Below the pieces are notes generated by a model that made no database searches, was not told where the DNA came from, and was given only the letters and a program-made list of their open reading frames with translations. Shown piece after piece: positions 10,970 to 22,599 of a stretch of DNA of 64,000 bases (position 1 is the stretch's first letter; each line of letters opens with the position of its first letter). The position numbers and the translations under genes were made by a program. Source of the DNA: Dipteris shenzhenensis (taxonomy: Eukaryota > Polypodiophyta > Polypodiopsida > Gleicheniales). The stretch lies in assembly GCA_047967505.1 (NCBI GenBank), contig CM106540.1. One strand, given 5' to 3'.

Positions 10970-13128
10970 ATGGAGCAATCAACTAATGTGAATGACTCTG
11001 AGATGAGAGCATGGGTCTCTGATGTCACTTTGAATTTGAAAGGAAAGGAATATAGCCCCAACGGCTTTGGTAGATGGATTCAATATCACATGGGCAGAAG
11101 AGCTTGGTTTCTTCATCAAAAGGAAAAGAGACTCTTTCTACTTATGTCAAAAAGGGAGTTCAATGATGTTGACGATCCATGGGATGCTACATTCTTCAAA
11201 AAAGATATGACTTCAAGCCTTGTAGTAGGCATAATGATAGAGCCAAAAGAGACTTTTATGGATACTTTCACAAAGAGTTCGGATCCTAAAGTTGGCAGTC
11301 TTCATTTTGTTGTGTCAAGGACAAAGAACTTGGTGATGCCTCCTCCTCAACCATCAAAGTTTCCAAAGTTGCAAAGTGCATTGGAGGCTCTTGCATATAC
11401 TTGGGAGCAATTTCCTAGTGTGGTGGTAAAAAGGATGCATGCAAAGGTTATGTTTGAGTACTTTCAAGATGCACAATATGCTCCTCAGATTCAAGGATCT
11501 TCACATGAAGGAGATCAAGCACAGACTTCAATGCAGGGGCAACAAGAACATGCACACTATGACAAACATGTAGAACATGAGCGCAAACTTCTAGAGCAAG
11601 AAATGGTGGATGTCACTAAGGATGATGAAACAAAAGCCTTGAGTGCACAGGAATTTAAAAAAATTGAAGAAGATGAAGGTCGATCCGCTGCAGTTATGCT
11701 AGAAGCTCTTGCTAGCAAACCACGACGTGAAATGCAAAAGGCTAGTATTGCAAGAGCCACAGTTCCAAGCAGTAAAAAAAGGCATCATCCCAATGTAGAG
11801 AAAAATCATGTGGATGAAAAACATTTAAAAGAAGAGAAAGATGAAGAAGACTCAGAACCTAAGGCTGAAGATGATCAGGATGAACTCACATCAATCAAAA
11901 ATCTCAATCTGCGTCTTAATGAAGCAGTAACAGATGATGATGTGGGATATATCTGGGGTCAAAGGACGTGGTTTGTGAATGCCAAAGATGTGGAAGCTAC
12001 AGCTATCTTTACTAATAGCTGAAACCTTGATATATCCTATGCACTGCAAATATACGAGGCTTTGAGAGATGGAAAGAAACCTGTGGCAAGCAATGTGGTC
12101 CTACATCCAATAATGTTTTGTCCAATCAAAAATAGCTTTTTGGACCAAATAACATTTACAGGGCCTACACATTTCAAGGAAACCTTCAGTCGATTCTTTA
12201 AAGACACTCTTAAAAATATTCCACATGAACAAGGCCAAGAGGCACAAGGTGAGAATATGTTAAAGGAAGCAAAGAAGGAATTTCTCCTTCATTGCAAATT
12301 CTAGCCCATTGATGGTCAACATTGGGCTTATGCTTGAATGAGTCAGCATGGGACAAGCCACAACTATTCTTCATCAATGAAGTTTCTAGCGATGATATCC
12401 ATAACTTCATTGATAGAATAGTATATACCACCATTAGCAAAGTGGCAATTTGCAACATTGTCATTTTTGTTGATAAAAAAGACAAAGAAGCCATGCAGGT
12501 TACTCTAGAGCGAGCATATTCATCAGATTTAAAGATCTATAGTGTTGTTTATGCAGCAAAGAGAGGCAAGAGAGAATATGGCATAGTGATTCAATCTCTT
12601 GAATCATTATTCTTGTGTATGCGGAGTCCCAACCCTGATCACTCCTTACAAAAGAACATAAGAGGGAATTTAAATAATTTGATATTGATGCTAGAAGAGC
12701 AAGATATTCCCAGGTCCATACATTATCTAAAAAACAACTATGGAAGTCCTGCAAAAAGTGGGAGTCTCTTGCTTACCATGGTGGAGAATTTGCTACCGGC
12801 AGGTTGGGAGGTCACCTTGTGCAGGATGGTATATTTATTTGAGGATCTCCTCAGAAAAGGCAACTCCACAAATATTATTGAAAACAAGCATTTCATGGCC
12901 TATTTTCAGCTTCAAGCAGATCTAACCACAGGTTATGAAAAAGAGGTAGTGCACAAGGAGACTGATGGCATGGATGATGACCTTGAAGATCATAATGTCC
13001 CAGTTGATGATGATGAAAAGATGGACTTACATGACCCATTCAAAGAGATGTTGGTGGATGAAGAGAAAGATGATTATGCCTTCTTTGATAATTATGGCTC
13101 ACAGGGTTATGTAAAAAGGCCACTATGA
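10970..13128 (+). pseudogene. N-terminal and middle part of a C48-protease-like gene (decayed)
   Basis: The reading frame starts at the ATG at 10970, just after an apparent 3' splice site, and stays open for 350 codons to a TGA at 12020-12022. The same frame then continues open to about 12304, so the TGA looks like a point mutation. A frameshift near 12305-12320 leads into a 268-codon stretch ending at 13128. The N-terminal ~170 residues look globular (Trp- and Phe-rich, e.g. GRWIQYHMGRRAWFLHQK). Next comes a charged, probably coiled-coil segment with a basic nuclear-localisation-like patch (PSSKKRHHPN). The middle part holds PIDGQHWAY, faintly like the DGQHR motif of ParB/Srx-type domains; I would not assign a function on that. 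The end is very acidic. A plausible intron (13129-13231, acceptor tttgtttacag) joins it to the protease-like modules. Family not recognised. Confidence 0.6.
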
Positions 13129-13231
13129 CAATACTTAGCGGTATGAACTCTCTATTTCTCAACTAAATACAATTTTTTAAATAAGATTTAAATTTAAAGA
13201 TAATGAATCTAATCTCTCATATTTGTTTACA

Positions 13232-14367
13232 GGCAATAGAGGAAGAAGAAATGGATGAAGTCAATATGGAGGCACTCCCTTCTACTTCACCAATGCAACC
13301 ACCTCCAAATTTGATTGAAGAATCCCATGAGCACAAGAGCTTTAAAGACACCATGGAAAAGCAGAATGACCGCAAACATAGAATACAAGCTATGACAGAG
13401 ACCCATTCTGCAAATTTAGCTGCATTGGATTAAATGAAAAGCTCATTTGAAGCTAGGATCATTTTGAAACGAGAACCTCAGTATTTGAGCTTTGGTAGAG
13501 AGGAGGTTTCAATCCTCTCCAATCCTTTAAAAGACGTTAGTGACAATGTTATCTTGGCCATTCTCAGGTAACATTTGTTTATTTGTTGCTACTTCAATGA
13601 TCTAACATTTGTTTATTTGTTTGCAGTGTAGTTATATCTCAGTTTCCTAGTGCATAATGCAAATCAATTCTATGAGCTAATGTTTGTTTATTTCTTGGTG
13701 CAGTGTAGTTATTTCTCAGCTTCCTAGTGTAGTGCAGAATCGTGTCTACATGCTCGATGCTCTCCTTTCTTCTATTCTTAGCTCTCCTATAAAGACTATA
13801 GAAGATGTTTGTACCTAGTTAATCCCTTTGAATTTAGATGGGGTGCGAGTCATCTTTATGCCTTATCATGAGGAGTAAGTATCAACTCCAACCTTATTTT
13901 TACTATTTCTTTGGCAAGTTTGTGTAAAATAATAATCATTTTTAATCTAGTCATGTAGCTCACATTGGAGTCTGATCGCTTGGGACCTTGAAGTCAACCA
14001 TTTGTGGTTTGTGAATTCAATGGAAGGCTATCATGCCAACTCCCCAAGGTAAGTATTCTCTTAATATTTTTGTTACTTTCTTATTTTGTATCTTATGATC
14101 ATGACATATTAATATATTTAATATGTCATGATGGATAGTGCTACATATCGGCTAGTATCTGCTGTCAGAACAACCACGGAGCAACAAGACCAAGTAGAAT
14201 TCAAATGATGTCTAGCAGTGGAGCAAAAAGATGGGCACAGCTGTGGGTGGAGAGTTGCCTACAACTACATGTTGTTTCTTAGAGAGATTTTTGATTTGGA
14301 GTTATCAGTCAAAATGGAATCATATACAAAAGCCGATCTACTAGTGTTTCGGACTGAGAGTATTTAG
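13232..14367 (+). pseudogene. C48 (Ulp1-like) protease module 1, four exons with stops
   Basis: The exon from 13232 encodes an acidic linker, then after one TAA the start of the module (EPQYLSFGREEVSILSN) up to a gt donor at 13568. Three further exons follow, about 13704-13874, 13959-14048 and 14139-14367, each with usable AG/GT borders. The module carries HWSLIAWDLE (His region), FVNSM (position normally Asp in Ulp1/SENP) and VEQKDGHSCGW (Gln and nucleophile Cys). That H-(N)-Q-C layout is the basis for the C48 call. An in-frame TAG replaces a Trp codon in exon 2, and a TGA sits just before the Gln/Cys block. The start of exon 2 is duplicated at ~13628. Probably non-functional. Confidence 0.62.
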
Positions 14368-14399
14368 CATCTAATTGCTACCATTAGGAAACAACCTGA

Positions 14400-14995
14400 A
14401 AACATGACTACATTGTAGCATGTATAAAACCTTATCTTTATACTTGTATGCTTGTTCAAGCCTTTAATTGGGATGTGTAAATCTCATAACTTTTTTATAT
14501 TTTCCTCCAAGAGGAGAAGATACTGAATCTAATGAAAGCATGCTATCTTTATACTTCTATGATTATTTAAACCTTTGTTTTTATTTAGGATGTGTAAATC
14601 TCATAACTTTTTAAATTTTTCCTCCAAGAGGAGGAGAGACTCACTCTAATGAAAGCATGTATGAAACCTTACTTTTTAAATTTTTTCTCCAAGAGGAGGA
14701 GAGACTCACTCTAATGAAAGCATGTATGAAACCTTATTTGTATACTTCTATGCAGTCTAATAAAAAAACCATTATTAATGTTGGGGAACAACCTAAAAAT
14801 ATGACTACATTGCAGTGGTCAAAGCTCCTTAATTATGATCAAGAGTGTTGACTCCAGTCAACCAGAGAATAAATATATTTTTTTATATTTGTTCGATGTA
14901 TGAAATCTTATCTTTATATTTCTATGCTTGTTTAAGCCTTTGTTTGGGATGTGTACTGGGATGACTTTTTTATATTTTTATAGTAGAAGGAGGAT
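14400..14995. repeat. local tandem duplications in the intron/linker between modules 1 and 2
   Basis: The block ctccaagaggaggagagact with cactctaatgaaagcatgta occurs in near-identical tandem copies near 14625 and 14690, with a more diverged copy near 14505. The surrounding text (tctttatacttctatg and gggatgtgtaaatctcataa) also repeats three or four times. A fragment near 14780 (QPKNMTTL) echoes the tail of module 1 (QPENMTTL), so this spacer probably grew by slippage or unequal exchange of module-tail sequence. Confidence 0.75.
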
Positions 14996-16130
14996 GTAGA
15001 AGACATAGCAAGTGAAGAAGAATACGATGTAGACTACTCTCTCAATAAGACTCTATTGTAGCAGATTGGAAGTTCATTCACCACTATGTTGTTAATTCGA
15101 CAACAACCTCATTTTTTTGAATTTGGTGAAGAAGAGATTTTAGTCCTCTTGAATCCTAAGAAAGAGGTTAATGTCAAAGTCATTACAACCATCCTCAGGT
15201 TTGATGCATCCTTTTCCTTGGCTTTATACTTTGCTTATTTTGATTAAACGAGGATTAAACCCAAGAAGCTAATACTTTTTTTTTAAATATAGTAATGTTA
15301 TAGCAGATTTTCCTCAAAATATACAAAGAGTTAAATATATGCTCGATCCTCTTATTTTGGAAGTGCTTAGCAACAAAAAAGAAACCATAGAGGATGTTTG
15401 CAAGTGGTTGAAGCATGTTCCTATGAATGAGGCACGAGTTGTCTTTACAGCATATTAGAAATAAGCATGAAACCCTACTTGTTTTTTCTATTGTGTTGCT
15501 AGAATTGTCTCAAACACAGTAATTATTCTTTATTGATAATGCAGCTCACATTGGAGTTTGCTGGTCGTGGACATCTTTGCTAAGAAGTGCTTCTTTGCCA
15601 ACTCAATGACATCCGTCCATGGCACTGTGTTAAAGTATAGACTACACTTGTTGTCACTTCTTGACATGTAGATTGATATGCAATGCACATATTCACTATT
15701 GTTATATGTTTTGATGTGCAGATTGGCTCGAAAGTTGGTAGGTGCTATCGACACAATAATGCGGCAACATGACTTGGCACAACAAATAGAGTATATAACA
15801 TGTCAGGTATCACATCAAGAGGATAGCCACATCTATAATTGTGGATGAAAGATGGGCTACAATTGCTTTTTGGTACTTGGTCAAATTTTTGATATACAAA
15901 ATGACACCACAATGTCAACATATATGGACTTGCATCTCTATGCATTTATAGCATGTACCATTCGAGCAATCATTAAGGGCAACATTATGGACCCTCCCAC
16001 AAGTCAAATAGATAATGGCTCAGAGGAGTGCGAAATGAATGCTGTCAAAGAGTCAAAGGGGATAGAAGACCTCAACTCTACAAACATGGCTTCATTGGAA
16101 GAATTGGGAAGCTCTTTTAATGTTAGGTTA
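14996..16130 (+). pseudogene. C48 (Ulp1-like) protease module 2
   Basis: The same exon order as module 1. An acidic lead-in starts after an AG at ~14992, then QPHFFEFGEEEI up to a donor at ~15199, then an exon at 15293-15458 ending in a damaged donor. The HWSLLVVDIF exon runs from 15545, and the last exon starts at ~15722. The Asp position again reads Asn (FANSM). The nucleophile block is altered, with two extra residues and a TGA where a Trp is expected (HQEDSHIYNCG then stop). The frame runs past the block without an intron through a linker (DNGSEECEMNAVKESKGIED) directly into module 3. This suggests modules 2 and 3 belonged to one polypeptide rather than two genes. Confidence 0.58.
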
Positions 16131-17327
16131 TGATTCAACATAGACCTCAATATCTTGAATTTGGTGGAGAGGAGATTTCAATCCTCTCTAGAGCTTCAAA
16201 TGAGGTCAATAACAACATTATGATGGCCATTCTCAGATTTGATACAAACTTTTTCTCTACTTGATAATTCAATATTTTGATTAAATCTAATAAGCTAATA
16301 TTCATTTATTTGTTGGTGCAGTATAGTTATCTCACGATTTTGTAGAGCCGTACAAAACCATGTGTTTATCTCCTTTCTCCTATACTTAGCGATAGCAGAA
16401 AGATGATAGCCGATGTTTGTAAATGGTTACAACCTTTACATTTACATGGTGTGCGAGTCCTATTTATGGCATATCACGAGATGTAAGTATCATGGCAACC
16501 TTTATTTTCATCTTATACTGGCAAAATTGTGTTAAATAATAATGGTTCTTAATTATTTGTGTAGGGAACATTGGAGTCTGGTGATTTGGGACCTTGAAGA
16601 CAACTATTGTTGGTTTGTCAACTCGATTGCAGGCTTTCATGGCTCAGTGCAAACATAAGTATTCTATTAATCTGTTGTTACTTCTATATTATGTACCTTA
16701 TGTAATAGACACACTAAGTTTTTTTAATATGTCATGATGAGCAGGTCGATTGAGAAGTTGGTATCTGCTATCAGAGAAACAGGACAGTACAAAGACTCGG
16801 TAGACTTCCAAAAGTGTTTAGTAGTAGAGCAGGAAGATGGGCATAGTTGTGGGTGGAGAGTTTCCTATAACTGCATGTTGATTTTCAAAGAAATTTTCTC
16901 ACTTAAGCCATAGGTCTCATCGGAAGACTCTTTGGATCTCAAATATTTAGAGGAGGATATACAATTGTTTAGGGCTGAAATCATTCAAGACCTCATTGCT
17001 ACCATTAGAATACAATGTGCAACTGAAGCAATATCAGAGCTTGCATTTAAGGAAGAGGAGATTGAGTCTACTATGAAAGCACTGCACACTACAGAAGAAG
17101 TAGAGACTCAGTGTACACCTACACCACCACAGCCTCCACTGGAAGCATCAGAAGAGTTAATACAGCCTCTGCTTGCATTTAAGGAAGAGGATACTGAGTC
17201 TACTCTGAAAGCACTACATACTACAGAAGAAGTAGAGACTGAGTGTACATCTAGAGCACCACAGCCTCCATTGAAAGCATCAGAAGAGTTGCCACAGTCT
17301 CCACTAGAAGCATCAGAAGAGTTGTGA
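16131..17327 (+). pseudogene. C48 (Ulp1-like) protease module 3 with repeated C-terminal tail
   Basis: After a one-base frameshift at ~16131 the module reads HRPQYLEFGGEEISILS. It continues with exon 2 (16322-16482, part of it deleted), exon 3 (from 16565: HWSLVIWDLE and FVNSI) and a last exon from 16745 (VEQEDGHSCGWRVSYN). Two donors have lost GT: attt after CTCAG at ~16243, and ataagt at ~16655. The last coding stretch, from 16932, holds a duplicated unit (LAFKEE..TLKALHTTEEVET..APQPPL.ASEEL) and ends with a TGA at 17325-17327. The Cys-containing block is intact, but the splice damage suggests loss of function. Confidence 0.58.
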
Positions 17328-18005
17328 TGCATGTATGATGTTGTGTTTGTATATATGCATGAGGAGCATATTCTCATGATGTTGTTTATTCCATGAATAT
17401 TATGGTCGACATTTATTTGTTGCAATGTATGAATCATGATGTAGTTTTTTTTATTATACACCAATTTGTGACTTATTACTTAAGTGGCATTTAGTCATGA
17501 TATTTATATATTTATTTCATGCACACAATTTTATGATATGAATGTGTGATGATGTGATTATTTGGAAATATAACCTTGTGTGATGAGAATTTTGATATGA
17601 ATATGTGATGATGTAATATTTGTAATATATTTCACTCCAAAGTATCAATTCCCAATGCTCCACTCACTTAAAGTACATCATTCCCAATGCTCTGCAAAAT
17701 TTTATTCAGTTGGACAGTCTCCATTCACTTAAAGTAGAGCATTCCCAATGCTTCTTTCACTTTATTCCAACCGTTATCCTTATCATAGCAAACACATCGT
17801 GCCTTAGTGCACTTGTATTCTTCCATCCTAGTCCTTCCACAAACACTCTCTTATTTCTTACATCCTAGTCCTCCTAATTAACTTGTATTCGTCTTTCACT
17901 TTACGTCTTCCCTCACTGTCTATCACTCTTGAAGGAGGGGCGGCTCACTATGCATCCCTCGCTATCACTCCCTCACTCTCCTTCTCCCACTTTCCCTCTA
18001 AGACA
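17328..18005. other. AT-rich intergenic spacer
   Basis: No coding signal. Short repeats of cattcccaatgct and cacttaaagta occur three times between 17640 and 17755. The last 130 bp, before the ATG at 18006, are pyrimidine-rich, as in many plant 5' leaders. Confidence 0.5.
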
Positions 18006-18396
18006 ATGACTACTTACTACCCGACTTCATTTACTGAACTCAAATTCTATCTTAGATCCCTTTTGTATGGACCAATGAAGGGAAAATCATTCGAGGAGGA
18101 TATGTTATGCACATGGCTGCTTGATTTGAACTTGGCAAAAGAGGTGAATATCCCTAGCTTTCTTTTTTGCTTCTTTTAATCACGTACTTCTTATGCTACC
18201 GAGTTAAATTTTCATACAGGATATGGCGGTGGCTAGAAGCTGTATTGAAAAAAATGGTGAAGATGAGGAAAGCCAAGAGAGAAAAGAAGAGTTGTTGAAT
18301 GCTTACAAGTCGGCAGAAGATTCAAAACAGGTTGTGAGGAGAGTCTGTGAGGAGATTTGTGATGCCAACCCTGGTTACGCATGCCTGCAGGTTTAA
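18006..18396 (+). CDS. small two-exon gene of unknown function
   Basis: Exon 1 runs from the ATG at 18006 to 18143 (46 codons) and ends GAG|gtgaat. Exon 2 runs from 18220, after ttttcatacag, in the same phase. It stays open for 57 codons to CAG at 18390, followed by gtttaa, which either adds Val-stop or is the donor of another intron. The predicted product starts MTTYYPTSFTELKFYLRSLL, is acidic and helical, and ends with a Cys-containing stretch (VRRVCEEICDANPGYACLQ). A pyrimidine-rich leader precedes the ATG. I do not recognise the family. It may be the first two exons of a longer decayed gene, and proximity to the C48-like gene is the only context. Expression is unproven. Confidence 0.4.
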
Positions 18397-19321
18397 AGTC
18401 TGCTTGTTTTCATGAAGCCAATGTCATAGTAGGCACTTTCGAGGACATATGCTAGACTCTCTAATGACTTAATAGTCAAGTGATGGAAATTTAATTCCAT
18501 AGAGACTTATGTGTTTTTTCTAAAGTAACTCTAATAGAGAAGAAATGAAACTACAGTTCACAAAGACTTTTTAGTTCTCTAATGTAAAGTTGTAATAGAC
18601 AAGAGAGACAAAGATGAGATCTTCTAGGCTGAGCTAATGGAAGGTGTTTTTTAACACCATATGGTTTTGAGTTATATGATCTACTTCTTGTACAAATGTG
18701 TCATGCTTTTTTTTAAATGTACTCTAGTTTTAATAACATGTCACGTCATTTTTTCTAATTTGATTTTTTTAAATCTTACTTTTTGTCTTTTTTAACAATG
18801 TGATGTCCTCTTTTTTTGATGTACTCTAGTTTTAATAACATGTCATGTCATTTTTTCTAATTTGATTTTTTAAAATCTTACTTTTTGACTCAAAGTTTTG
18901 TTTTCTAAGAGCCTCTTTTTTTTAAATGCTTTATCCAAAATTATCTCACAAAACGAATTTGGATAGTGCACCAGTCCAAAATTAATGAAATAGGTGTTCA
19001 AGAATCTTTTTCTCCTCCTACCATAGCTGGAATGTCTTCAATTGATGTATAGAGTCACTTCCTGATGTACAGCCGTGTGATCATCGCTAGCCGAAGTTGC
19101 CCTTTTGCTCCATTGACATGCTTCAGCTGGTGGTGGATTCCTAGACATGACCTACACATTGCCAGATGAATGGAGTTTTGCAGCATGTGGAAAGTCAATA
19201 TCCTTGAGTGGTTGTGCCTCCAATGATTCAACATATGATTCCAATGATGATTCAGAGAGTAAGAAACCCTTGTTATTATTTTTCATAGAGCAGTGAGAAA
19301 CCCTTGTTATTATTTTTCATA
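18397..19321. repeat. intergenic DNA with two small tandem duplications
   Basis: A ~103-bp unit (tgtactctagttttaataac then tttttctaatttgat) occurs twice, near 18719 and 18822. A 34-bp unit (gagaaacccttgttattatt) is tandemly doubled near 19263-19322, directly abutting the truncated copia gag. No gene was seen. Confidence 0.65.
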
Positions 19322-20365
19322 GAGTAATCGTACCTTTTTCTTTTGCTGGACATTTTGCATCATTGTCGACTGCTACCAGGATGTCATTCCCTACCGAAGG
19401 TGGAGAGGTATACCAATCCTTCTGACTGGTCATGTGGTGCGATGCACCACTGTCAATAATCCAAGGTTCATCCATAGGTACATGAACTGCCTCCGTGCAA
19501 ATCTCCTCAATTGCTATAAACAGCTCTACTGGTACTGCCTGGGCGCTGTTGCTAGACTCTTTCTTTACTCCGTTCTTCTTATCTGCAATCTTCTTCCGGC
19601 ATTCATTCTGCTTATGCCCTGCCTTGTTGCAATAGAAGCACTTGATCTTCTTCTTTCTCTTTTTATCATCAGAAGAAGATGGGTTACCAGAGTCCTTACC
19701 CTTACCTTTCTTTGATCCACCATAGAAAGCCAAATCTTCTCCAATCCTTGTCTTTTGATGCATCTCCTCCTCCAGAAGCATTGCGCTGAAATCCTCAAAG
19801 TTGAGGGGCGGATTTCTGTTTTGTGTATTCAGTGCCGTAACAAGACCATCGTACTTTGGTGGGAGAATCTGTATGCACCTTCATGCTAGATTCTTGCTGG
19901 TGATGGTGATGCCAATTGCAGTCATCTGATCATGCAGATTCTTCACCCTGGTGATGAACTTCTTTGCCGTTTTAGACTTAGACAGTTTCTCGTTCATGAG
20001 TTGAGTCTCCAGATTCTGAATCTGCATCTGATTCATGGTCTCGTACTGATTTTTAAAGACCGTCCATGCCTCCTCCACTATGGTGACATGTTGAATTAAT
20101 GCCATGACAGGATCACTTACACTACAGACAATAGAACACAACAAATCTGCATTTCTTCTTGTCCACGTGAGAATCTCATCCGCAGTTGGTGTTGTGCTGC
20201 ATTTGGTCTCGTAACTAGCTTCAGGTCCACCCCAATAGCAGTATCCCAAATCTCATATGCGCTTAGGATGGTCTTCATCTTAAACTTCCAAAGTGGATAG
20301 TTAGTGCCGTCCAACTTTTCGCTTTTGCCAAAAGGTGGGATTTGTAGTCTTGCGGGCTGGGCCAT
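19322..20365 (-). pseudogene. Ty1/copia element 1a: gag and start of protease (minus half)
   Basis: Read from 20365 downwards, the frame starts MAQPARLQIPPFGKSEKLDG, a copia Gag N-terminus (UBN2-type). A frameshift lies at ~20230, followed by the helical gag core. Then comes a CCHC zinc knuckle, CFYCNKAGHKQNEC, near 19650-19610, and the protease active-site motif WIIDSGASHHM near 19450. The sequence stops at ~19322 with no IN or RT, so only the 5' half of the element is present. Its primer site and 5' LTR lie directly upstream (20416-21151). The same protease region is present again on the plus strand from 21152, about 90% similar at the protein level by eye, so two element copies are involved. 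Confidence 0.9.
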
Positions 20366-20415
20366 CTCTCACAATCTGCTCGCAAACAGAAACACACTAC
20401 CAAATCTTCTTGCTA

Positions 20416-20435
20416 GAGCCCAAGCTCTGATACCA
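20416..20435 (-). other. copia primer-binding site (initiator tRNA-Met)
   Basis: On the minus strand this reads TGGTATCAGAGCTTGGGCTC. It immediately follows the ...TTACA end of the LTR. It is the standard plant copia primer site, complementary to the 3' end of initiator tRNA-Met. Confidence 0.9.
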
Positions 20436-21151
20436 TGTAAGAGAATAATATGTCTGTGCTCAACAGATAACAGGATCTCGTATGCAAGAGAGAAAAGCAA
20501 ATAGTATGTGGAATCAAAAATTTGATTACTGTAAAACTGATACAATAGATGGCGTTGCCTCCCAACCGTGTGCTCCTGTGAGAGAAGCTTTGATGGCATG
20601 CTAGAAAGAGTAGAGGACGAAGGCTGGATGCTAAGGAATTAGGGTTGCTGTAGCCAGTGATAAAATGGGCTTCACGGGCTTGCTCTTATATAGCCACCAG
20701 TCGTAGTCGATTAGACCCAATTGGGTGACTGACCCAGTCTGCCCAAAATGGTCGACTGGTCAAAATAGGCCACCGACCACATGATAGAATCATGGCACAA
20801 AATAGAGCAACTGACCTATGGTTACCGTTCGGCCCAGAGCCATCCGGGATCATCTGGGGCTCCAAACAGGCCCCACAACCCGAGAGTGGGCTGCCTCGAG
20901 AAATGCTCCGTCTTCAGTGTAGTCAGTCATGGGATGTCTTCCCGCACTTGCATGTAGCCTAGTTGGCAGTGTGTCAACTCTATCTAAAGCCGTCCAGCCA
21001 TCAAGCCACACATGGCCCCCATCTGGTGTCCAAACCAGGACCTACCGGATAACTGAGCTACTCAAATGCCTTCTACTCATATGGGGGGCTTACAAGTAGA
21101 GTTAGCTGGTTCCTGCGTAGTTACATGAGAGTGGAGCATTGATATCTAACA
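20436..21151 (-). repeat. copia element 1a 5' LTR (716 bp)
   Basis: In minus orientation it starts TGTTAGATATC and ends CTCTTACA (TG...CA), with the primer site next to it. A TATATAAGAG core promoter lies near 20690. It matches the plus-strand LTR at 24373-24925 closely over ~550 bp. Its outer end joins directly to internal copia sequence of the opposite orientation at 21152, with no intervening host DNA. Confidence 0.92.
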
Positions 21152-22599
21152 GGAAGAAGATTGCAGATGAGAAGAACAGAGTAAAGAAAGAGTCCAGCAA
21201 TAGCGCGCACGCAGTACCAGTAGAGATGTTCATAGCAATTGAGGAGATTTGCACAAAGGCAGTTCATGCACCTGCAGATGAACCTTGGATTATTGACAGT
21301 GGTGCATCGTGCCACATGACCAGTCAGAAGGATTGGTATACATCTCTACATTCGGTAGGGAATGACATCCTAGTTGCAGTCGGCAATGATGCAAAATGTC
21401 CAGCAAAAGGAAAAGGTATGATTGCTGTCAAGTCAGATGGAGTTGTAAAACAGTTGTCCGATGTTCTTTATGTGCCATATATCAAGAGGAACTTGTCCAT
21501 TTCTGCAATCACAGATTGAGACCTCAAAGTTCACTTCGATAAGAATGGTGCACAAATTTGGGATCTTCAAGGGAAGGTCATTGGTAAAGGTACACGGTGC
21601 AAAAACATCTACGAACTCTCAGCTTTTAGTGCTCGAGCCAATGTGAAGAACACTAAGCTATGGCATGAGAGGTTTGGTCATCTAAACCTTAGTTCTTTAA
21701 AGGAGATGCATAAAAGTGGAATGATTGCAAACCTACCAGAAATTATAGATCTGCCCGATGTATGTGAAGCTTGCATGATGGGCAAGCAGCATCGGCAACC
21801 CTTTCCTAAAGAGGCCAGCAGGGCAAAGGCTCCTCTAGAGCTCATTCACATGGACCTTTGCGAAAAGATGGAGATGGAAGCTTTGGGTGGTTCCTACTAC
21901 TTCATGATGCTAATCGATGACTACAGTAGAAGGATATGGATATACTTCCTGAGGACTAAAGATGTGGCTTTTAATAAGTTCAAAGAATGGCATGTAATGG
22001 TCGAGAAAGAAACGGGGAGGAAGGTGAAGAAGTTGAGATCAGACAGAGGTGGAGAGTTCACATTAAGTGAATTCGAAAGTTACTACAAAAGTCACGGGAT
22101 CAAGAGGCAGAAACCCCCGCCACATACATCACAACAAAATGGAGTAGCAAAGCGCAAGATGAGCGTCATCTGCAAAATGGGTAGGAGTATGATGAAAGGG
22201 AAAGATTTGCCAAAGACTTTTTGGGCTGAAGCATGTAACACAGTAGTTTACATTTTGAATCGTAGCTACACAAAGGCTGTGAACGGGATGACTCCACTGT
22301 AGGCCTTTTCTGGTAAGAAACCTTCAGCTGCACATTTTAGATTTTTTGGATGTGACTGTTTTGTGCATGTCCTTGATGCTAATAGGAACCAATGGGGACC
22401 GAAGAGCCGGAAGTGTATTTTCTTGGGCTACAGTGAAGAGGCAAAGGGTTACCATCTCTATAATCATGTTACCAAGAAGGTAATAGTAAGTCGCGATGTG
22501 GTTTTCTCAGAACAGCCGCATCAATTCGAGAAGGATGCTTCCTTTCCAGACAACCAGGACCAAGATATCCATCTAGTACAACCACCAACAACAGACTGA
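21152..22599 (+). pseudogene. copia element 1b: protease and integrase
   Basis: Starts abruptly within the gag/protease boundary (KKIADEKNRVKKES). The protease motif is WIIDSGASCHM near 21287. The GAG-pre-integrase segment (LWHERFGHLN...CEACMMGKQHRQPF) begins at ~21655. The integrase core carries the expected acidic residues in IHMDLC (~21845), LIDDYSR (~21912) and the ESYYKSHGI region (~22075), followed by the HTSQQNGVAKRK signature. A stop at ~21517, a TAG at ~22300 and the missing 5' half make it non-autonomous. The conserved IN tail (CIFLGYSEEAKGYHLYN) ends before 22599. Confidence 0.92.
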
